From: Arthrobacter sp. ISL-28
Lineage (GTDB): Bacteria; Actinomycetota; Actinomycetes; Actinomycetales; Micrococcaceae
DNA length: 43,534 nucleotides
Assembly: GCF_018613875.1 (NCBI RefSeq)
Contig: NZ_JAGGPJ010000020.1
Coordinates: 1-43,534, forward strand
Reading direction: 5' to 3'
How positions within the stretch are numbered: the stretch's first letter is position 1; the number at the start of each line of letters is the position of its first letter. A program made the position numbers and the translations under genes. A model generated the notes under the pieces. The model was not told the origin of the DNA. It saw only the letters and a list, made by a program, of their open reading frames with translations, and ran no database searches. Below are positions 1-7,542 of this stretch, piece by piece.

Positions 1-94
1 TGTGGACACCCCAGTACGCGCTCGCCGGGACATCCCGGTCGCCGAGCAGATCATGCTCGGAACGGACGTCGGGTTTGTTTTCGATGATGGTCAC
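1..94 (-). CDS. aspA: Aspartate ammonia-lyase, N-terminal fragment (runs off the window)
   Basis: Only the first 31 codons are present. The gene starts at a GTG (94-92) on the minus strand and is cut by the window edge. The fragment contains RSEHDLLGDRDVPASAYWGV, the conserved N terminus of aspartase/fumarase-superfamily lyases. Aspartase deaminates L-aspartate to fumarate and ammonia in the cytoplasm. It starts 8 bases after the stop of the asparaginase gene, so the two are almost certainly co-transcribed and act in sequence: asparagine to aspartate to fumarate. Class II fumarase has a similar N terminus, but the asparaginase partner favours aspartase. The catalytic part cannot be seen. Confidence 0.85.
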   Translation of the reverse strand, partial: MTIIENKPDVRSEHDLLGDRDVPASAYWGVH

Positions 95-102
95 GGGGGT
101 CC

Positions 103-1176
103 TCACAGGGCGTTGGTGGCTTGGACCGGGATGAAGCCGGCAGCGGGAAATTCTGTGGCTGTCAGGACACCAACCGGGCGGCCCCCTCCCAGCACTGGAG
201 CGGTGGCGATGCCCGCGAGCGGTGCGGTGTCGACGTCGAGCGCTTCCAGCGCGCGCACGGTGACGGGCATACGGGCGCGGTCGCCGCCGTCGGAAATCTT
301 GAGGGCGATGGCGCGGCCGTCCGGCAGGCCGACCACCTGGATGCCCTCAAAGCCGTCCTTGGCTAGCAGGCCCGGCATCAGCCGCATGAGCTCGGTGACG
401 TCGCGGCCTTCGCCCGCCACCATTTCCGGGTGCTTCCGCATGGCATGCGCGACGACGGCTTCCGGGCTTCCGGGAGCGGACGCGCCATCCGGCAGTTCCG
501 CCGAGGCGAGCCGGCCGAACGCCCGGGCCATGCCGGCGAGGGTCAGTGCGAAAAGCGGGGTGCCGCAGCCGTCGGTGCTGATGCCGGATGGTTCCTCGCC
601 GGTCAGCTCCGTCACGGTCTCCGCGACGAGCTTCTGCAGCGGGTGCCGGGGGTCGAGGTAGCCCTGAACGGACCAGCCGTTGATCAGGCACGTGGCTGCC
701 ATGGCTGCGTGCTTTCCTGAGCAGTTCTGGGTGATCTGGGTGGGCAGGCCGCCGTCGCGCAGCCATTCCTCGCGCTCACTGACTCCATAAGGAAGGTCGC
801 TGCTGTTTTCCAGCGCGGCGGCTGTAAGCCCGTGGAGCTGCAGGATCCGGTCGGCGCCGTCGCGGTGCACGGCCGCTCCGGAGTGGCTTGCGGCGGTGAG
901 GGCCAGCAGGTCGGCAGGGAGGTTAAGGCCGGCGCGCACCATGGCTACGGCCTGCAGGGGCTTGAGCGAGGACCGCGGGTAGAAGGCCACGTGGGGCTCG
1001 CCGACGGAAAGGATGGTGCTGCCGTCCGGCGTGGTGGCGATCAGGGAGCCGTAGTGGACACTTTCCACGAGGCCGTCGCGGGTCTGGAAGGCGAGCGGTT
1101 CGTGCCGGGGCAGGGGCTTAAGTGCGGCGGCAGGCGCGGAGAACCGGAGGCTTGCCGGAATGGCAGGGGAGGGCAT
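103..1176 (-). CDS. L-asparaginase, type II (rhizobial ReAII-like family)
   Basis: This 357-residue protein should hydrolyse L-asparagine to L-aspartate and ammonia. It belongs to the Asparaginase_II family (PF06089), which is unrelated to the E. coli AnsA/AnsB fold. Visible family motifs are RSSLKPLQ near residue 69, SHSG near 98, NCSGKHAAM near 152 and DGCG near 203. No signal peptide is evident, so it is probably cytoplasmic. The ATG at 1176 is preceded by AAGGA at good spacing. It lies 29 bases after the GntR gene and 8 bases before aspA, giving a regulator-asparaginase-aspartase operon. The motifs leave little doubt about the family; substrate preference between asparagine and related amides is inferred. 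Confidence 0.9.
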   Translation of the reverse strand: MPSPAIPASLRFSAPAAALKPLPRHEPLAFQTRDGLVESVHYGSLIATTPDGSTILSVGEPHVAFYPRSSLKPLQAVAMVRAGLNLPADLLALTAASHSGAAVHRDGADRILQLHGLTAAALENSSDLPYGVSEREEWLRDGGLPTQITQNCSGKHAAMAATCLINGWSVQGYLDPRHPLQKLVAETVTELTGEEPSGISTDGCGTPLFALTLAGMARAFGRLASAELPDGASAPGSPEAVVAHAMRKHPEMVAGEGRDVTELMRLMPGLLAKDGFEGIQVVGLPDGRAIALKISDGGDRARMPVTVRALEALDVDTAPLAGIATAPVLGGGRPVGVLTATEFPAAGFIPVQATNAL

Positions 1177-1205
1177 GGAGTCCTTGGGCTGTTGGGTGGA
1201 ACTGG

Positions 1206-1919
1206 TTACTGGTTAAGGATGGAGTCGAGGGCTTCGCCGACAGCGCGGAGATGCTCACTCATGGCTGCGCTGGCATCCGCGGCGGAGCCGGCTTCGATGG
1301 CGTCGAGGATGCGCTGGTGTTCGACGTCGGAAGCGTGCTGGCGGTCCGTCACGAGGTTCAGCGTTTCAGACTGGTGGGTCAGGGCGTCGCGGATGTCGGC
1401 CACCACGCTTTCGAAGACCTTGTTACCGCTTGCCCTGGCAATGGCGGCGTGGAAGCCGGAATCGAGCACTACCCATGCCTCGGGATCCGTCTCGACTGTC
1501 ATGGACGCCACCATGGAGCGCAAGATGTCCAGATCCTCGGCGGTCCGGCGTTCGGCGGCGAGGCCGGCAGCCGGGACTTCGATGTGGGGCCGGGCTTCGG
1601 TGAGGTCCCGGGCCGAGAACTGGCCCAGGACGAGGTCGTTGGCCACGTGGTCGGAGACGACGAAGGTCCCCCGTCCCGTCCGGGTCACGGTCAGGCCGAG
1701 AGCGTTGCAGGAGCGGAGAGCCTCACGGATCACCGAGCGGCTTACGCCGTACTGCTGGGCAAGACCGGCTTCGGAGTTGAGCTTGGTGCCGACGGCCACC
1801 TTGCCGCCCTCGATGTCGCCGCGGATGGCGTTGAACACAGCTTCGGCGGCGCTGAGGCGCGCAAGCGGCGAAGGAGCTGTTCCTTGCTGTCCGGCTGTCC
1901 GGCTGTCTGACAGGTTCAC
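1206..1919 (-). CDS. GntR/FadR-family (FCD) transcriptional regulator of the asparagine operon
   Basis: This 237-residue regulator has an N-terminal winged helix (about residues 22-90, including SEAGLAQQYGVSRSVIREAL) and a C-terminal all-helical FCD ligand domain (about 105-230). That domain has the Asp/His pattern of metal-binding FCD proteins (DSGFHAAIARASGN, then a later EHQRILDAI). It is the first gene of the operon that continues into asparaginase and aspartase, so it probably controls its own operon in response to an amino acid or dicarboxylate. The GTG start has no Shine-Dalgarno sequence and lies where transcription should begin, so the mRNA looks leaderless. A CACAGAATGTG inverted repeat between the -35 and -10 boxes is a candidate autoregulatory operator. 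Confidence 0.85.
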   Translation of the reverse strand: MNLSDSRTAGQQGTAPSPLARLSAAEAVFNAIRGDIEGGKVAVGTKLNSEAGLAQQYGVSRSVIREALRSCNALGLTVTRTGRGTFVVSDHVANDLVLGQFSARDLTEARPHIEVPAAGLAAERRTAEDLDILRSMVASMTVETDPEAWVVLDSGFHAAIARASGNKVFESVVADIRDALTHQSETLNLVTDRQHASDVEHQRILDAIEAGSAADASAAMSEHLRAVGEALDSILNQ

Positions 1920-1925
1920 GCTTAA

Positions 1926-1954
1926 AATATGGCACGGGTCACAGAATGTGTCAA
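1926..1954 (-). promoter_or_regulatory. Promoter of the gntR-asparaginase-aspA operon with internal inverted repeat
   Basis: Read on the minus strand, a consensus -35 TTGACA (1954-1949), a 17-bp spacer and a -10-like CATATT (1931-1926) end 6 bases before the GTG start at 1919, so transcription likely begins at the start codon. The inverted repeat CACA-GAA-TGTG (1940-1950) fills part of the spacer and is a plausible GntR operator. Confidence 0.6.
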
Positions 1955-2029
1955 TTCGGGCGAACGAGGTCGGGGATGACCTTTCCGTGAGTCGGCTGCC
2001 AGGCCCTACCTTCTGCCGCCACTGCCCGA

Positions 2030-2035
2030 TACCCT
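2030..2035 (+). promoter_or_regulatory. Candidate -10 element of a leaderless promoter
   Basis: TACCCT lies exactly 6 bases before the ATG at 2042, and no Shine-Dalgarno sequence is present. The -35 region is poor. This is the same -10 to start-codon geometry seen upstream of several other genes in this window. Confidence 0.35.
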
Positions 2036-2041
2036 CCTGCC

Positions 2042-2452
2042 ATGGATGAATATTCAGAGGAACTTGTCAACCTTGCATTCATGGCGTTGGATCACGCCAT
2101 CGATTCCGTCGTCTCATCGGGTGTCGACCTCGTGCCATTTGTTATTCGAGAGAAAGGCGATCAACGGCACCTGCAGCGTTACGTCGCGGGCCAGCTTCAG
2201 GAAAGCGTCGCCGCAGCCAGGCAATCGGTCCGGGACGAGCCCCTTCCTGACCGCATAGCCCTTGCCTGGGACGGTTTCATGACCACCCAGGACGGGCGGC
2301 AGGAGGCTGTTTTCGTTGAATCCTACGAACAAGGCACGCCCGCTGGGTTTATTCTGGCCCAGCGATATCAGCGAGCCGGGTTCCTCAAGAAAAAGCGGGA
2401 ATCACTGGGGAACCCGGCGCTGGTAGAGAAGAACACTGCGCCGCTCTTTTGA
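2042..2452 (+). CDS. Hypothetical protein
   Basis: I do not recognise this 136-residue, probably soluble protein. It begins MDEYSEELVNLAFMALDHAI and has no membrane segment or signal peptide. The middle is mixed alpha/beta in character (RIALAWDGFMTTQDGRQEAV, then VFVESYEQGTPAGFILAQRY). The C terminus is basic (FLKKKRES). Codon use matches its neighbours. It is transcribed divergently from the asparaginase operon and ends about 145 bases before hipB. The ATG has no ribosome-binding site but lies 6 bases after a TACCCT -10-like hexamer, so it may be leaderless. Function is unknown. Confidence 0.65.
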   Translation: MDEYSEELVNLAFMALDHAIDSVVSSGVDLVPFVIREKGDQRHLQRYVAGQLQESVAAARQSVRDEPLPDRIALAWDGFMTTQDGRQEAVFVESYEQGTPAGFILAQRYQRAGFLKKKRESLGNPALVEKNTAPLF

Positions 2453-2493
2453 TTGCTGGCACTGGCCAGGAGTTCACTGCGCTTCATATCCAT

Positions 2494-2511
2494 TCGGCAC
2501 GTTCGTGCCGA
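2494..2511. promoter_or_regulatory. Upstream hipBA operator (palindrome O1)
   Basis: TCGGCACG-TT-CGTGCCGA is a perfect inverted repeat with 8-bp arms and a 2-bp centre, about 90 bases before hipB. HipB-type antitoxins repress their own operons through such palindromes. It is centred 70 bp upstream of a second, diverged copy. Confidence 0.6.
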
Positions 2512-2563
2512 TTTGACCCTTTTCATGTCTATGAAGTGGGTTTAGGCTGAAAGGTATCAGCAT

Positions 2564-2581
2564 TCGGTACGAACGTGCCTA
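2564..2581. promoter_or_regulatory. Proximal hipBA operator (palindrome O2)
   Basis: TCGGTACG-AA-CGTGCCTA is a diverged copy of the palindrome at 2494-2511. Six of eight arm positions still pair. It ends just before the hipB Shine-Dalgarno sequence (AAGGGGG, 2583-2589), so a bound repressor would also lie close to the translation start. Confidence 0.55.
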
Positions 2582-2596
2582 TAAGGGGGCTCCCAT

Positions 2597-2872
2597 TTGG
2601 CTACCAATTTTCCACGGATGCTTGCGGCAGAAGTCCGTGCCCGCCGGACCGCGCTCCGGCTGAGCCAGCAGGACCTCGCCGACATGGCCGGAGTCTCCGA
2701 ACGCTTTGTACGTTTCGTGGAGCAAGGCAAGCCGAGCGTCCAACTCGATTCCCTGTTGGCGGTCCTGGAGACACTGGGACTTGAACTGCATGTTGCCACC
2801 CGCGCCAGGGATGCGGCCCGCGCCCTGCTGCACGGCGGCACTGCTGACACGCCGGAGGAAGCCCGGCCATGA
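2597..2872 (+). CDS. hipB: HipB-like antitoxin, Xre-family DNA-binding protein
   Basis: This 91-residue protein carries one helix-turn-helix of the Xre/HTH_3 type (about residues 12-62: RTALRLSQQDLADMAGVSER, then FVRFVEQGKPSVQLDSLLAV), followed by a short acidic tail. In HipBA modules HipB binds operators and neutralises HipA. The start is the TTG at 2597, supported by AAGGGGG 7 bases upstream; no ATG fits as well. It overlaps hipA by 4 bases (ATGA), so translation is coupled. Two palindromes upstream (2494-2511 and 2564-2581) are likely autoregulatory operators. Assignment as antitoxin rests on both the domain and the hipA neighbour. Confidence 0.88.
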   Translation: MATNFPRMLAAEVRARRTALRLSQQDLADMAGVSERFVRFVEQGKPSVQLDSLLAVLETLGLELHVATRARDAARALLHGGTADTPEEARP

Positions 2873-4098
2873 GGCATCGCGTCGCCGACATTTACAAGAG
2901 GAGCGTTCTCGCGGCGCGGCTGGAACGGCACGACGGCGGCACCAAGTTCACGTACCTGCCGGCGTACCTGCACTCCGGCGCTCCCGCTGTCGCCAGTTCC
3001 CTGCCGCTCACTGCGGAACCCGTACTGTCCGCGGCAGGCGCCGCACCGCCCTACTTCACAGGGCTGCTGCCGGAGGGCCGACGGCTGAATGCGCTTCGCC
3101 GATCCATCAAGACCAGCGCGGACGACGACCTGTCACTGCTCATCGCCGCGGGCGGGAATCCTGTGGGCGACGTGCAGATCGTGGGCCACGGCGAGCCACT
3201 GGATCCGGAGGATCACGCCGTGGAAGTTGACCCCCGGAAGCCGGTGGACTTCGACGAGCTGCTGGGCGATTCCGGCCTGATCGATCCCGTGGCGCTCGCG
3301 GGCGTGCAGGACAAGCTGTCCGCCGGGATGATCTCGATGCCGGTGGCCAGCGCCGGGAGGCGGTTCATCCTCAAGCTCAACGCGCCCGAATTCCCGCACG
3401 TCGTGGAGAACGAGTTCATCATGTTCCGCTACGCCGCCAAGCTCCGGATCCCGCTGAGCCGGGTGCAGCTCATGCGGGATGTCGCCGGCCGGCCGGGGCT
3501 TCTGGTGGAGCGCTTCGACCGGGTGCCGAACACTGCTGTCGGCCCGGACGGCGTACAGCGTTTGGCCGTTGAAGACGGTGCCCAGGTGCTGAAGCTGTAC
3601 CCGGCGGATAAGTACAACGTGGGGTTCGGGACGGTGTGCCACGCCTTGGTGGAGTACTGTGCGGCGCCACTGCCTGCGCTGCGGAACCTGGTCATCCAGG
3701 CGGCGTTCGCGTGGTTAAGCGGCAACGGCGACCTGCACGCCAAGAACGTGTCCATGGTCCAGCTACCGACGGGGGAGTGGTCCATTGCCCCCGTCTACGA
3801 CATCCCCTCCACAGTGGTCTACGGCGACAAAACCCTGGCCCTGACGCTCGGCGGCAAGCGCAGCGGGATCTCGCGGAAGCATTTCCTGGGCTGGGCCACG
3901 GGGCTCGGGCTGACCGAGCGCGCGGCCGTCCAGGCAGTGGAGCTGGCGCTGAAAGCGGCAGGCCCGCTGCTCGCGGACGTGGAGGCGGGGACGGCCTTTG
4001 CGTCAACGAACGACGACGGCGCCTCGCCGTTTCCGGACATGGTCACCAGGGCGTGGGTCAAGGAGCTTAAACACCGGCGGAGGCTGCTGGAAGGATAA
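2869..4098 (+). CDS. hipA: HipA-like serine/threonine kinase toxin
   Basis: This 409-residue protein has the HipA N-terminal domain (about 1-120) and the HipA C-terminal kinase domain (about 140-390). Kinase landmarks are visible: an ATP-contacting Lys in FILKLN (about 169), the catalytic loop GDLHAKN (287-293, Asp288) and the metal-binding Asp of APVYDIPS (about 311). The loop LAGVQDKLSAG (143-153) corresponds to the region where E. coli HipA autophosphorylates on a serine. E. coli HipA phosphorylates glutamyl-tRNA synthetase and causes growth arrest; the target here is unknown. The key motifs are intact, so the toxin is probably active. Start overlaps the hipB stop (ATGA). Confidence 0.92.
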   Translation: MRHRVADIYKRSVLAARLERHDGGTKFTYLPAYLHSGAPAVASSLPLTAEPVLSAAGAAPPYFTGLLPEGRRLNALRRSIKTSADDDLSLLIAAGGNPVGDVQIVGHGEPLDPEDHAVEVDPRKPVDFDELLGDSGLIDPVALAGVQDKLSAGMISMPVASAGRRFILKLNAPEFPHVVENEFIMFRYAAKLRIPLSRVQLMRDVAGRPGLLVERFDRVPNTAVGPDGVQRLAVEDGAQVLKLYPADKYNVGFGTVCHALVEYCAAPLPALRNLVIQAAFAWLSGNGDLHAKNVSMVQLPTGEWSIAPVYDIPSTVVYGDKTLALTLGGKRSGISRKHFLGWATGLGLTERAAVQAVELALKAAGPLLADVEAGTAFASTNDDGASPFPDMVTRAWVKELKHRRRLLEG

Positions 4099-4131
4099 GC
4101 CGGCACCGGAAGTGACGTCCCGCCGTCGGGC

Positions 4132-4175
4132 CGCTGACGGAGACGGGCCTTTGCGCTGACGGTGACGGGCCTTTG
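4132..4175. repeat. 22-bp tandem direct repeat, two copies
   Basis: Two adjacent 22-bp units (4132-4153 and 4154-4175), each beginning CGCTGACGG and ending GACGGGCCTTTG, differ at one base (A4141/T4163). They lie between the convergent ends of hipA and the next gene. They do not form an obvious terminator. Confidence 0.75.
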
Positions 4176-4207
4176 TTGGTGCGGAATTCGCCTCAGTCGG
4201 TACGGAA

Positions 4208-4825
4208 CTAGAGGTGCTGGATGCCCGCTCGCTGCATGGCGTCCTTGTAGATGTCCACGCTCTTGGTCAGGAGCTCTTCCTGCTTGGCCTCGGAAACAGC
4301 GAAGGCCCGCCCGCCGAGCGCGCTGGCCTTGTAGATTTTGATGCCGTTGTTCTTCAGTGAGGAGTGGTACGTCTTCTCGAAGAGGGTCAGGAATGTGGAA
4401 GCGTCGGTGCCGTGGGCGATGATGGCCGAGACCCGTTTGTTGATCTTCAGGAACTGGCGGAAGGGCCGCAGTCCGTCTGTCTTTTCCTGGACGTTGAGCG
4501 CGGACGGCATGTCCGGATCCCGCACCCAGGGGTAGGCGTTCCATGGCATGACATACCTGGGGTCCAGCTCGGCCAGCCCGTAAATCTGGGTGGCACGGCG
4601 GGCGGCTTCATCATCGTTGAAATGGGACACAAACCCCGATTCGGTGCCCTTGCCGGGGCTGACATGCAGGCTGACGATTCGGCACTCGTCCTCGTCATGG
4701 ATCGGATCGATGTAGGGAACGATGGATCCCGGCTTCTTTTCCATGAGTTCGTCGCACAGCTGCGTTACCGCCGCGATGTTCGGTTCTTGTAGCAGGGCCT
4801 TTTTTTCGTCCCAGTCAATCGTCAC
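4208..4825 (-). CDS. Uracil-DNA glycosylase superfamily-like protein
   Basis: This 205-residue protein resembles UDG-fold proteins found in actinobacteria. The stretch VPYIDP...RIVSLHVSPGKGTESGF (about 35-63) occupies the place of the uracil-binding loop, and WNAYPW (near residue 95) matches the WNxxPW signature. The usual catalytic acidic loop is not clear, and the later part (AIIAHGTDASTFLTLFEKTY) only loosely recalls the conserved VxxGxxA helix. It may be a divergent or inactive member, and an excision-repair role is only an inference. The GTG at 4825 is chosen because GGGAG lies 5 bases before it. It stands alone between convergent and divergent neighbours. Confidence 0.55.
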   Translation of the reverse strand: MTIDWDEKKALLQEPNIAAVTQLCDELMEKKPGSIVPYIDPIHDEDECRIVSLHVSPGKGTESGFVSHFNDDEAARRATQIYGLAELDPRYVMPWNAYPWVRDPDMPSALNVQEKTDGLRPFRQFLKINKRVSAIIAHGTDASTFLTLFEKTYHSSLKNNGIKIYKASALGGRAFAVSEAKQEELLTKSVDIYKDAMQRAGIQHL

Positions 4826-5167
4826 GATCTCTCCCTCAGCAGCACGGCGTCCAGAATCAGGCGTCTTGTTCCACTGTACGCGTTTGGCGGTTTGGGTGCG
4901 CGGGGAGTTTAGCCGCAGCAGTGACGACGGCAGGCCACAACACGGATTTTGACCTCGTCGGCCAACTTGACGAACTCCTAGACGAGAGTTGTCTCATAGA
5001 CAGGAGCTTGGCTGTCGATGGGAGCTTGCTTGTAGATCGCTGGTGCTCGAACATACTCGGACGCGCTCGGACCGCGGGGAGAAAGCTGGCATGTCCGTGT
5101 GAGGAAGAATGAGCAGTGCCTCTTGGCCCCCCCCGGGACAGACCTTCCAGATACTCCAAGGAACTCA
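4826..5167. other. Gene-free stretch between divergent genes
   Basis: No convincing gene is seen here. It should hold the promoters of the two divergent neighbours. An imperfect direct repeat (AGGAGCTTGGCTGTCGAT followed at once by GGGAGCTTGCTTGTAGAT) lies near 5001-5036. Confidence 0.5.
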
Positions 5168-5677
5168 TTGCCAATCACCAAACAAGGGCTGAAGGACGAC
5201 GGGTTTACCGGGTTCCGGTCGATCGAACAGCTCGAAATCAACCGCATTCCGCAGCGGCCCGGGATTTTCGCGGTGCTCCGCCCTGAAGGGTTTGAGCCGG
5301 CCTTTCTGGCCAAGAGCACGGCAGGAGTGTTTAAGAAGAAGGACCCTTCGCTGCGGGCCGAAGCGCTCAATGCTGAGTGGGTGGAGGACGCAGACGTTCT
5401 CTACATAGGTAAAGCAGGCCCCGGGAGCAAAGGCAACCGCGGTCTTCGAAGGCAGATCCAGGAGTTTGTCGACTTCGGGAAGGGCAAGCCACCAGGCCAC
5501 TGGGACGGCCGGCTCATCTGGCAGCTTGCCGGAGCGCAGTCCCTGATCATCGCTTGGAAAGAACTGCCTGCAACCGCGGTGAACCTGGCGGAGGCCAAGT
5601 ACCACGCGGAATTCCGCGGACTCTACGGCAGGCTTCCCTTTGCCAATCTCGTCCAGGCACGGGTCAAGGGAACCTAG
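5168..5677 (+). CDS. Hypothetical protein, possibly GIY-YIG-like
   Basis: From the TTG at 5168 this encodes 169 residues; an in-frame GTG at 5099 would add 23. The TTG is preferred because AAGGAA (5158-5163) precedes it. The segment IPQRPGIFAVLRPEG followed about 45 residues later by DVLYIGKAG and then GLRRQIQEFVDFG has the layout of a GIY-YIG nuclease core: a strand, then YIG, then a helix with an Arg. The first element is not a clear GIY or GVY, so activity is uncertain. HWDGRLIWQL and the later AEAKYHAEFRGLYGRLPFAN resemble C-terminal parts of small GIY-YIG-like proteins. It is a single gene, convergent with the amidohydrolase. Confidence 0.5.
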   Translation: MPITKQGLKDDGFTGFRSIEQLEINRIPQRPGIFAVLRPEGFEPAFLAKSTAGVFKKKDPSLRAEALNAEWVEDADVLYIGKAGPGSKGNRGLRRQIQEFVDFGKGKPPGHWDGRLIWQLAGAQSLIIAWKELPATAVNLAEAKYHAEFRGLYGRLPFANLVQARVKGT

Positions 5678-5706
5678 CCTTGGTGACCCGGATCTTGGCC
5701 CCGGCT

Positions 5707-5736
5707 CCTTGAAAATCCGGCCCCTTGAAAATCCGG
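5707..5736. repeat. 14-bp direct repeat, two copies
   Basis: CCTTGAAAATCCGG occurs at 5707-5720 and 5723-5736, separated by CC, between two convergent genes. Confidence 0.8.
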
Positions 5737-5742
5737 ACCTGC

Positions 5743-7227
5743 TCATGACACAAGCGAGTTGTGCGTCAACCGTCCGGCCAGGAGCGTCGCAGCAACCGGC
5801 ATCTCGACAAACACGTTATCGGGCACTGCCAGAGGATCGCCGTCGAGCACCACGATGTCCGCCGGGTCGCCGACCCGGATCCGGCCACGCCCCCGTGTCG
5901 AGGCGGCGAGTGCCTCCTCCCGTGTGAGGGCCTGTTCCGGATGCCAGGGGCCGCGACCGTCCATACGGGAGCGCGTCGTCGCAGCCGACATCGCCAGCCA
6001 CGGATCCAGCGCCGCTACAGGGGCATCGGATCCGAGGGCCAGTGCTGCCCCGGCATCCAGCAGGGAGCGCAGCGGGAAGGCACGGTCAGTGCGGCCGGGC
6101 CAGTTGGAATCGGCGGTGTCACGGTCGTCCAAGGCGTGGGCCGGCTGCACGCTGGCGATCAGCCCCAGCTCGCCAAACCGCCCGAAGTCCTCCTTCCGGA
6201 CAAATTGAGCATGCTCGATGCGCCCGCGGATGCCGGCGGCGGCGAAAGCGTCCAGCGCCACCTGGTTGGCGGCGTCGCCAATGGCGTGGACAGCGGGAAC
6301 GAACCCCGCCTCCCGCGCCCGCACCAGCAGCGAGAGCAGTTCCCCTTCGCTGACCGTCAGGATGCCTCGACCGCCGTGCGGGTACGGATCCACACAGTAG
6401 GCCGTGCGCGTGTTCAGGGAACCGTCAATCAAAACCTTCAGCGGGCCGACCCGCAAAAGGCCGCCGCCGTCGAGCTTCTGCCCGGTCTGCATGCCCGCGG
6501 CAGCCGCCCGGTCAAGATGCTCCGGATAAACCCCTGCATCCACCTGGAACGAGTCGAAGCCCTTGGCCATGCGGCGCAGCCAGGCGTCGCGGTTCCAGGT
6601 CATCTCGAAATCCACCACGCCCACAATGCCGCGGGCGGCGGCCTCCCGGGCAGCATCCTGAACCCAGGAATCCACAACGTCATCCGGCAACCGGCCCAGT
6701 TCGCGTGTCACGGCAAACGCAGCGTCCTCACGGAGCAGGCCGCCGGCGTCCACCTCCACGCCGTACTTCGAGGCCGCAGCGGAGTTCAGCCAGATGCAAT
6801 GAAGGTCATGGCTGATCAGGGCGGCGGGCATCTGGCCGGTTGCGGCGTCAAACATCTCCAGGCTGGGGGCGTCGGACCACACCGCGTCCCGGAACCCGGT
6901 GCCCACGACTGTACGGCCCGTGTCGGCGCCACCCAGACGGGAACGCACCGCCTCAACGGCCTCCCGTGCCGACCCAGCGGAAGACACATCGATCCGGTTG
7001 GCGGCGAGGGCCCATTGCGTCATGTGGACGTGTTCGTCCCACAGCCCGGGAATGATGTATCTGCCCTCCAGATCGAGCACCCGGGCATGCGGCTGTTCAT
7101 CCCCGGCAGTGATCCGCGAAACGACACCATCCCGGATGTGGATGTTTGACGGCGCCAGGTCTCCGGGCTGCCTGGCAGCCGCCAGCACGATGTCGGGCGC
7201 GAGAGGATCCACAGCATCAGGAAACAT
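5743..7227 (-). CDS. Metal-dependent amidohydrolase, YtcJ-like (Amidohydro_3)
   Basis: This 494-residue cytoplasmic enzyme has the amidohydrolase superfamily layout. A small beta domain holds IPGLWDEHVHM with the metal-binding His-x-His at 66/68. A TIM barrel holds HAIGDAAN, RIEHAQF and the late catalytic Asp in LGSDAPV. A C-terminal beta segment returns (IRVGDPADIVVLDGDP). YtcJ/NfdA-type members hydrolyse N-substituted formamides or other amides; the substrate here is unknown. The gene stands alone. The ATG at 7227 has no Shine-Dalgarno sequence but lies 6 bases after a TAGCCT hexamer, so the transcript may be leaderless. Confidence 0.85.
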   Translation of the reverse strand: MFPDAVDPLAPDIVLAAARQPGDLAPSNIHIRDGVVSRITAGDEQPHARVLDLEGRYIIPGLWDEHVHMTQWALAANRIDVSSAGSAREAVEAVRSRLGGADTGRTVVGTGFRDAVWSDAPSLEMFDAATGQMPAALISHDLHCIWLNSAAASKYGVEVDAGGLLREDAAFAVTRELGRLPDDVVDSWVQDAAREAAARGIVGVVDFEMTWNRDAWLRRMAKGFDSFQVDAGVYPEHLDRAAAAGMQTGQKLDGGGLLRVGPLKVLIDGSLNTRTAYCVDPYPHGGRGILTVSEGELLSLLVRAREAGFVPAVHAIGDAANQVALDAFAAAGIRGRIEHAQFVRKEDFGRFGELGLIASVQPAHALDDRDTADSNWPGRTDRAFPLRSLLDAGAALALGSDAPVAALDPWLAMSAATTRSRMDGRGPWHPEQALTREEALAASTRGRGRIRVGDPADIVVLDGDPLAVPDNVFVEMPVAATLLAGRLTHNSLVS

Positions 7228-7233
7228 ACGAAC

Positions 7234-7261
7234 AGGCTAGGGGCGAATCGGGCGAAGGCAA
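7234..7261 (-). promoter_or_regulatory. Candidate leaderless promoter of the amidohydrolase gene
   Basis: On the minus strand, -35 TTGCCT (7261-7256), a 16-bp spacer and -10 TAGCCT (7239-7234) end 6 bases before the ATG at 7227. Confidence 0.45.
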
Positions 7262-7542
7262 CAATCCACGGTGGGCTGCCGAAATATCCGAAGGGTCGGC
7301 CTCTTCCCAGCGACAGTCCAAGGGTGCATTCTGGACGTGACGCGGTCCCCGACAATGAAGTCCGGGGGAGGGGCCGCCGTCAGCTAAACGTCGCGGTCCC
7401 GGCAAGATTGGGGAAGGGCATGACGGACCGGGCGTTTCCCGCCAGCTTGGAACGGCAGGAGATCACGGCCACATGACCATACTCACGAACCCGCTCCGGA
7501 TTCTCCAGCCAGCGGCGTTGCCGGGCAGGGAGCTGTGAGGAC
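7240..7542. other. Gene-free stretch
   Basis: About 300 bases without a convincing gene between divergent transcription units. Besides the promoter of the amidohydrolase it should hold the promoter of the STAS-like operon, which I could not place. Confidence 0.4.

Noticed and set aside
2513..2548. hipBA promoter with -35 TTGACC
   Set aside because: TTGACC is present but no -10 hexamer occurs at a suitable distance, so the promoter was not placed.
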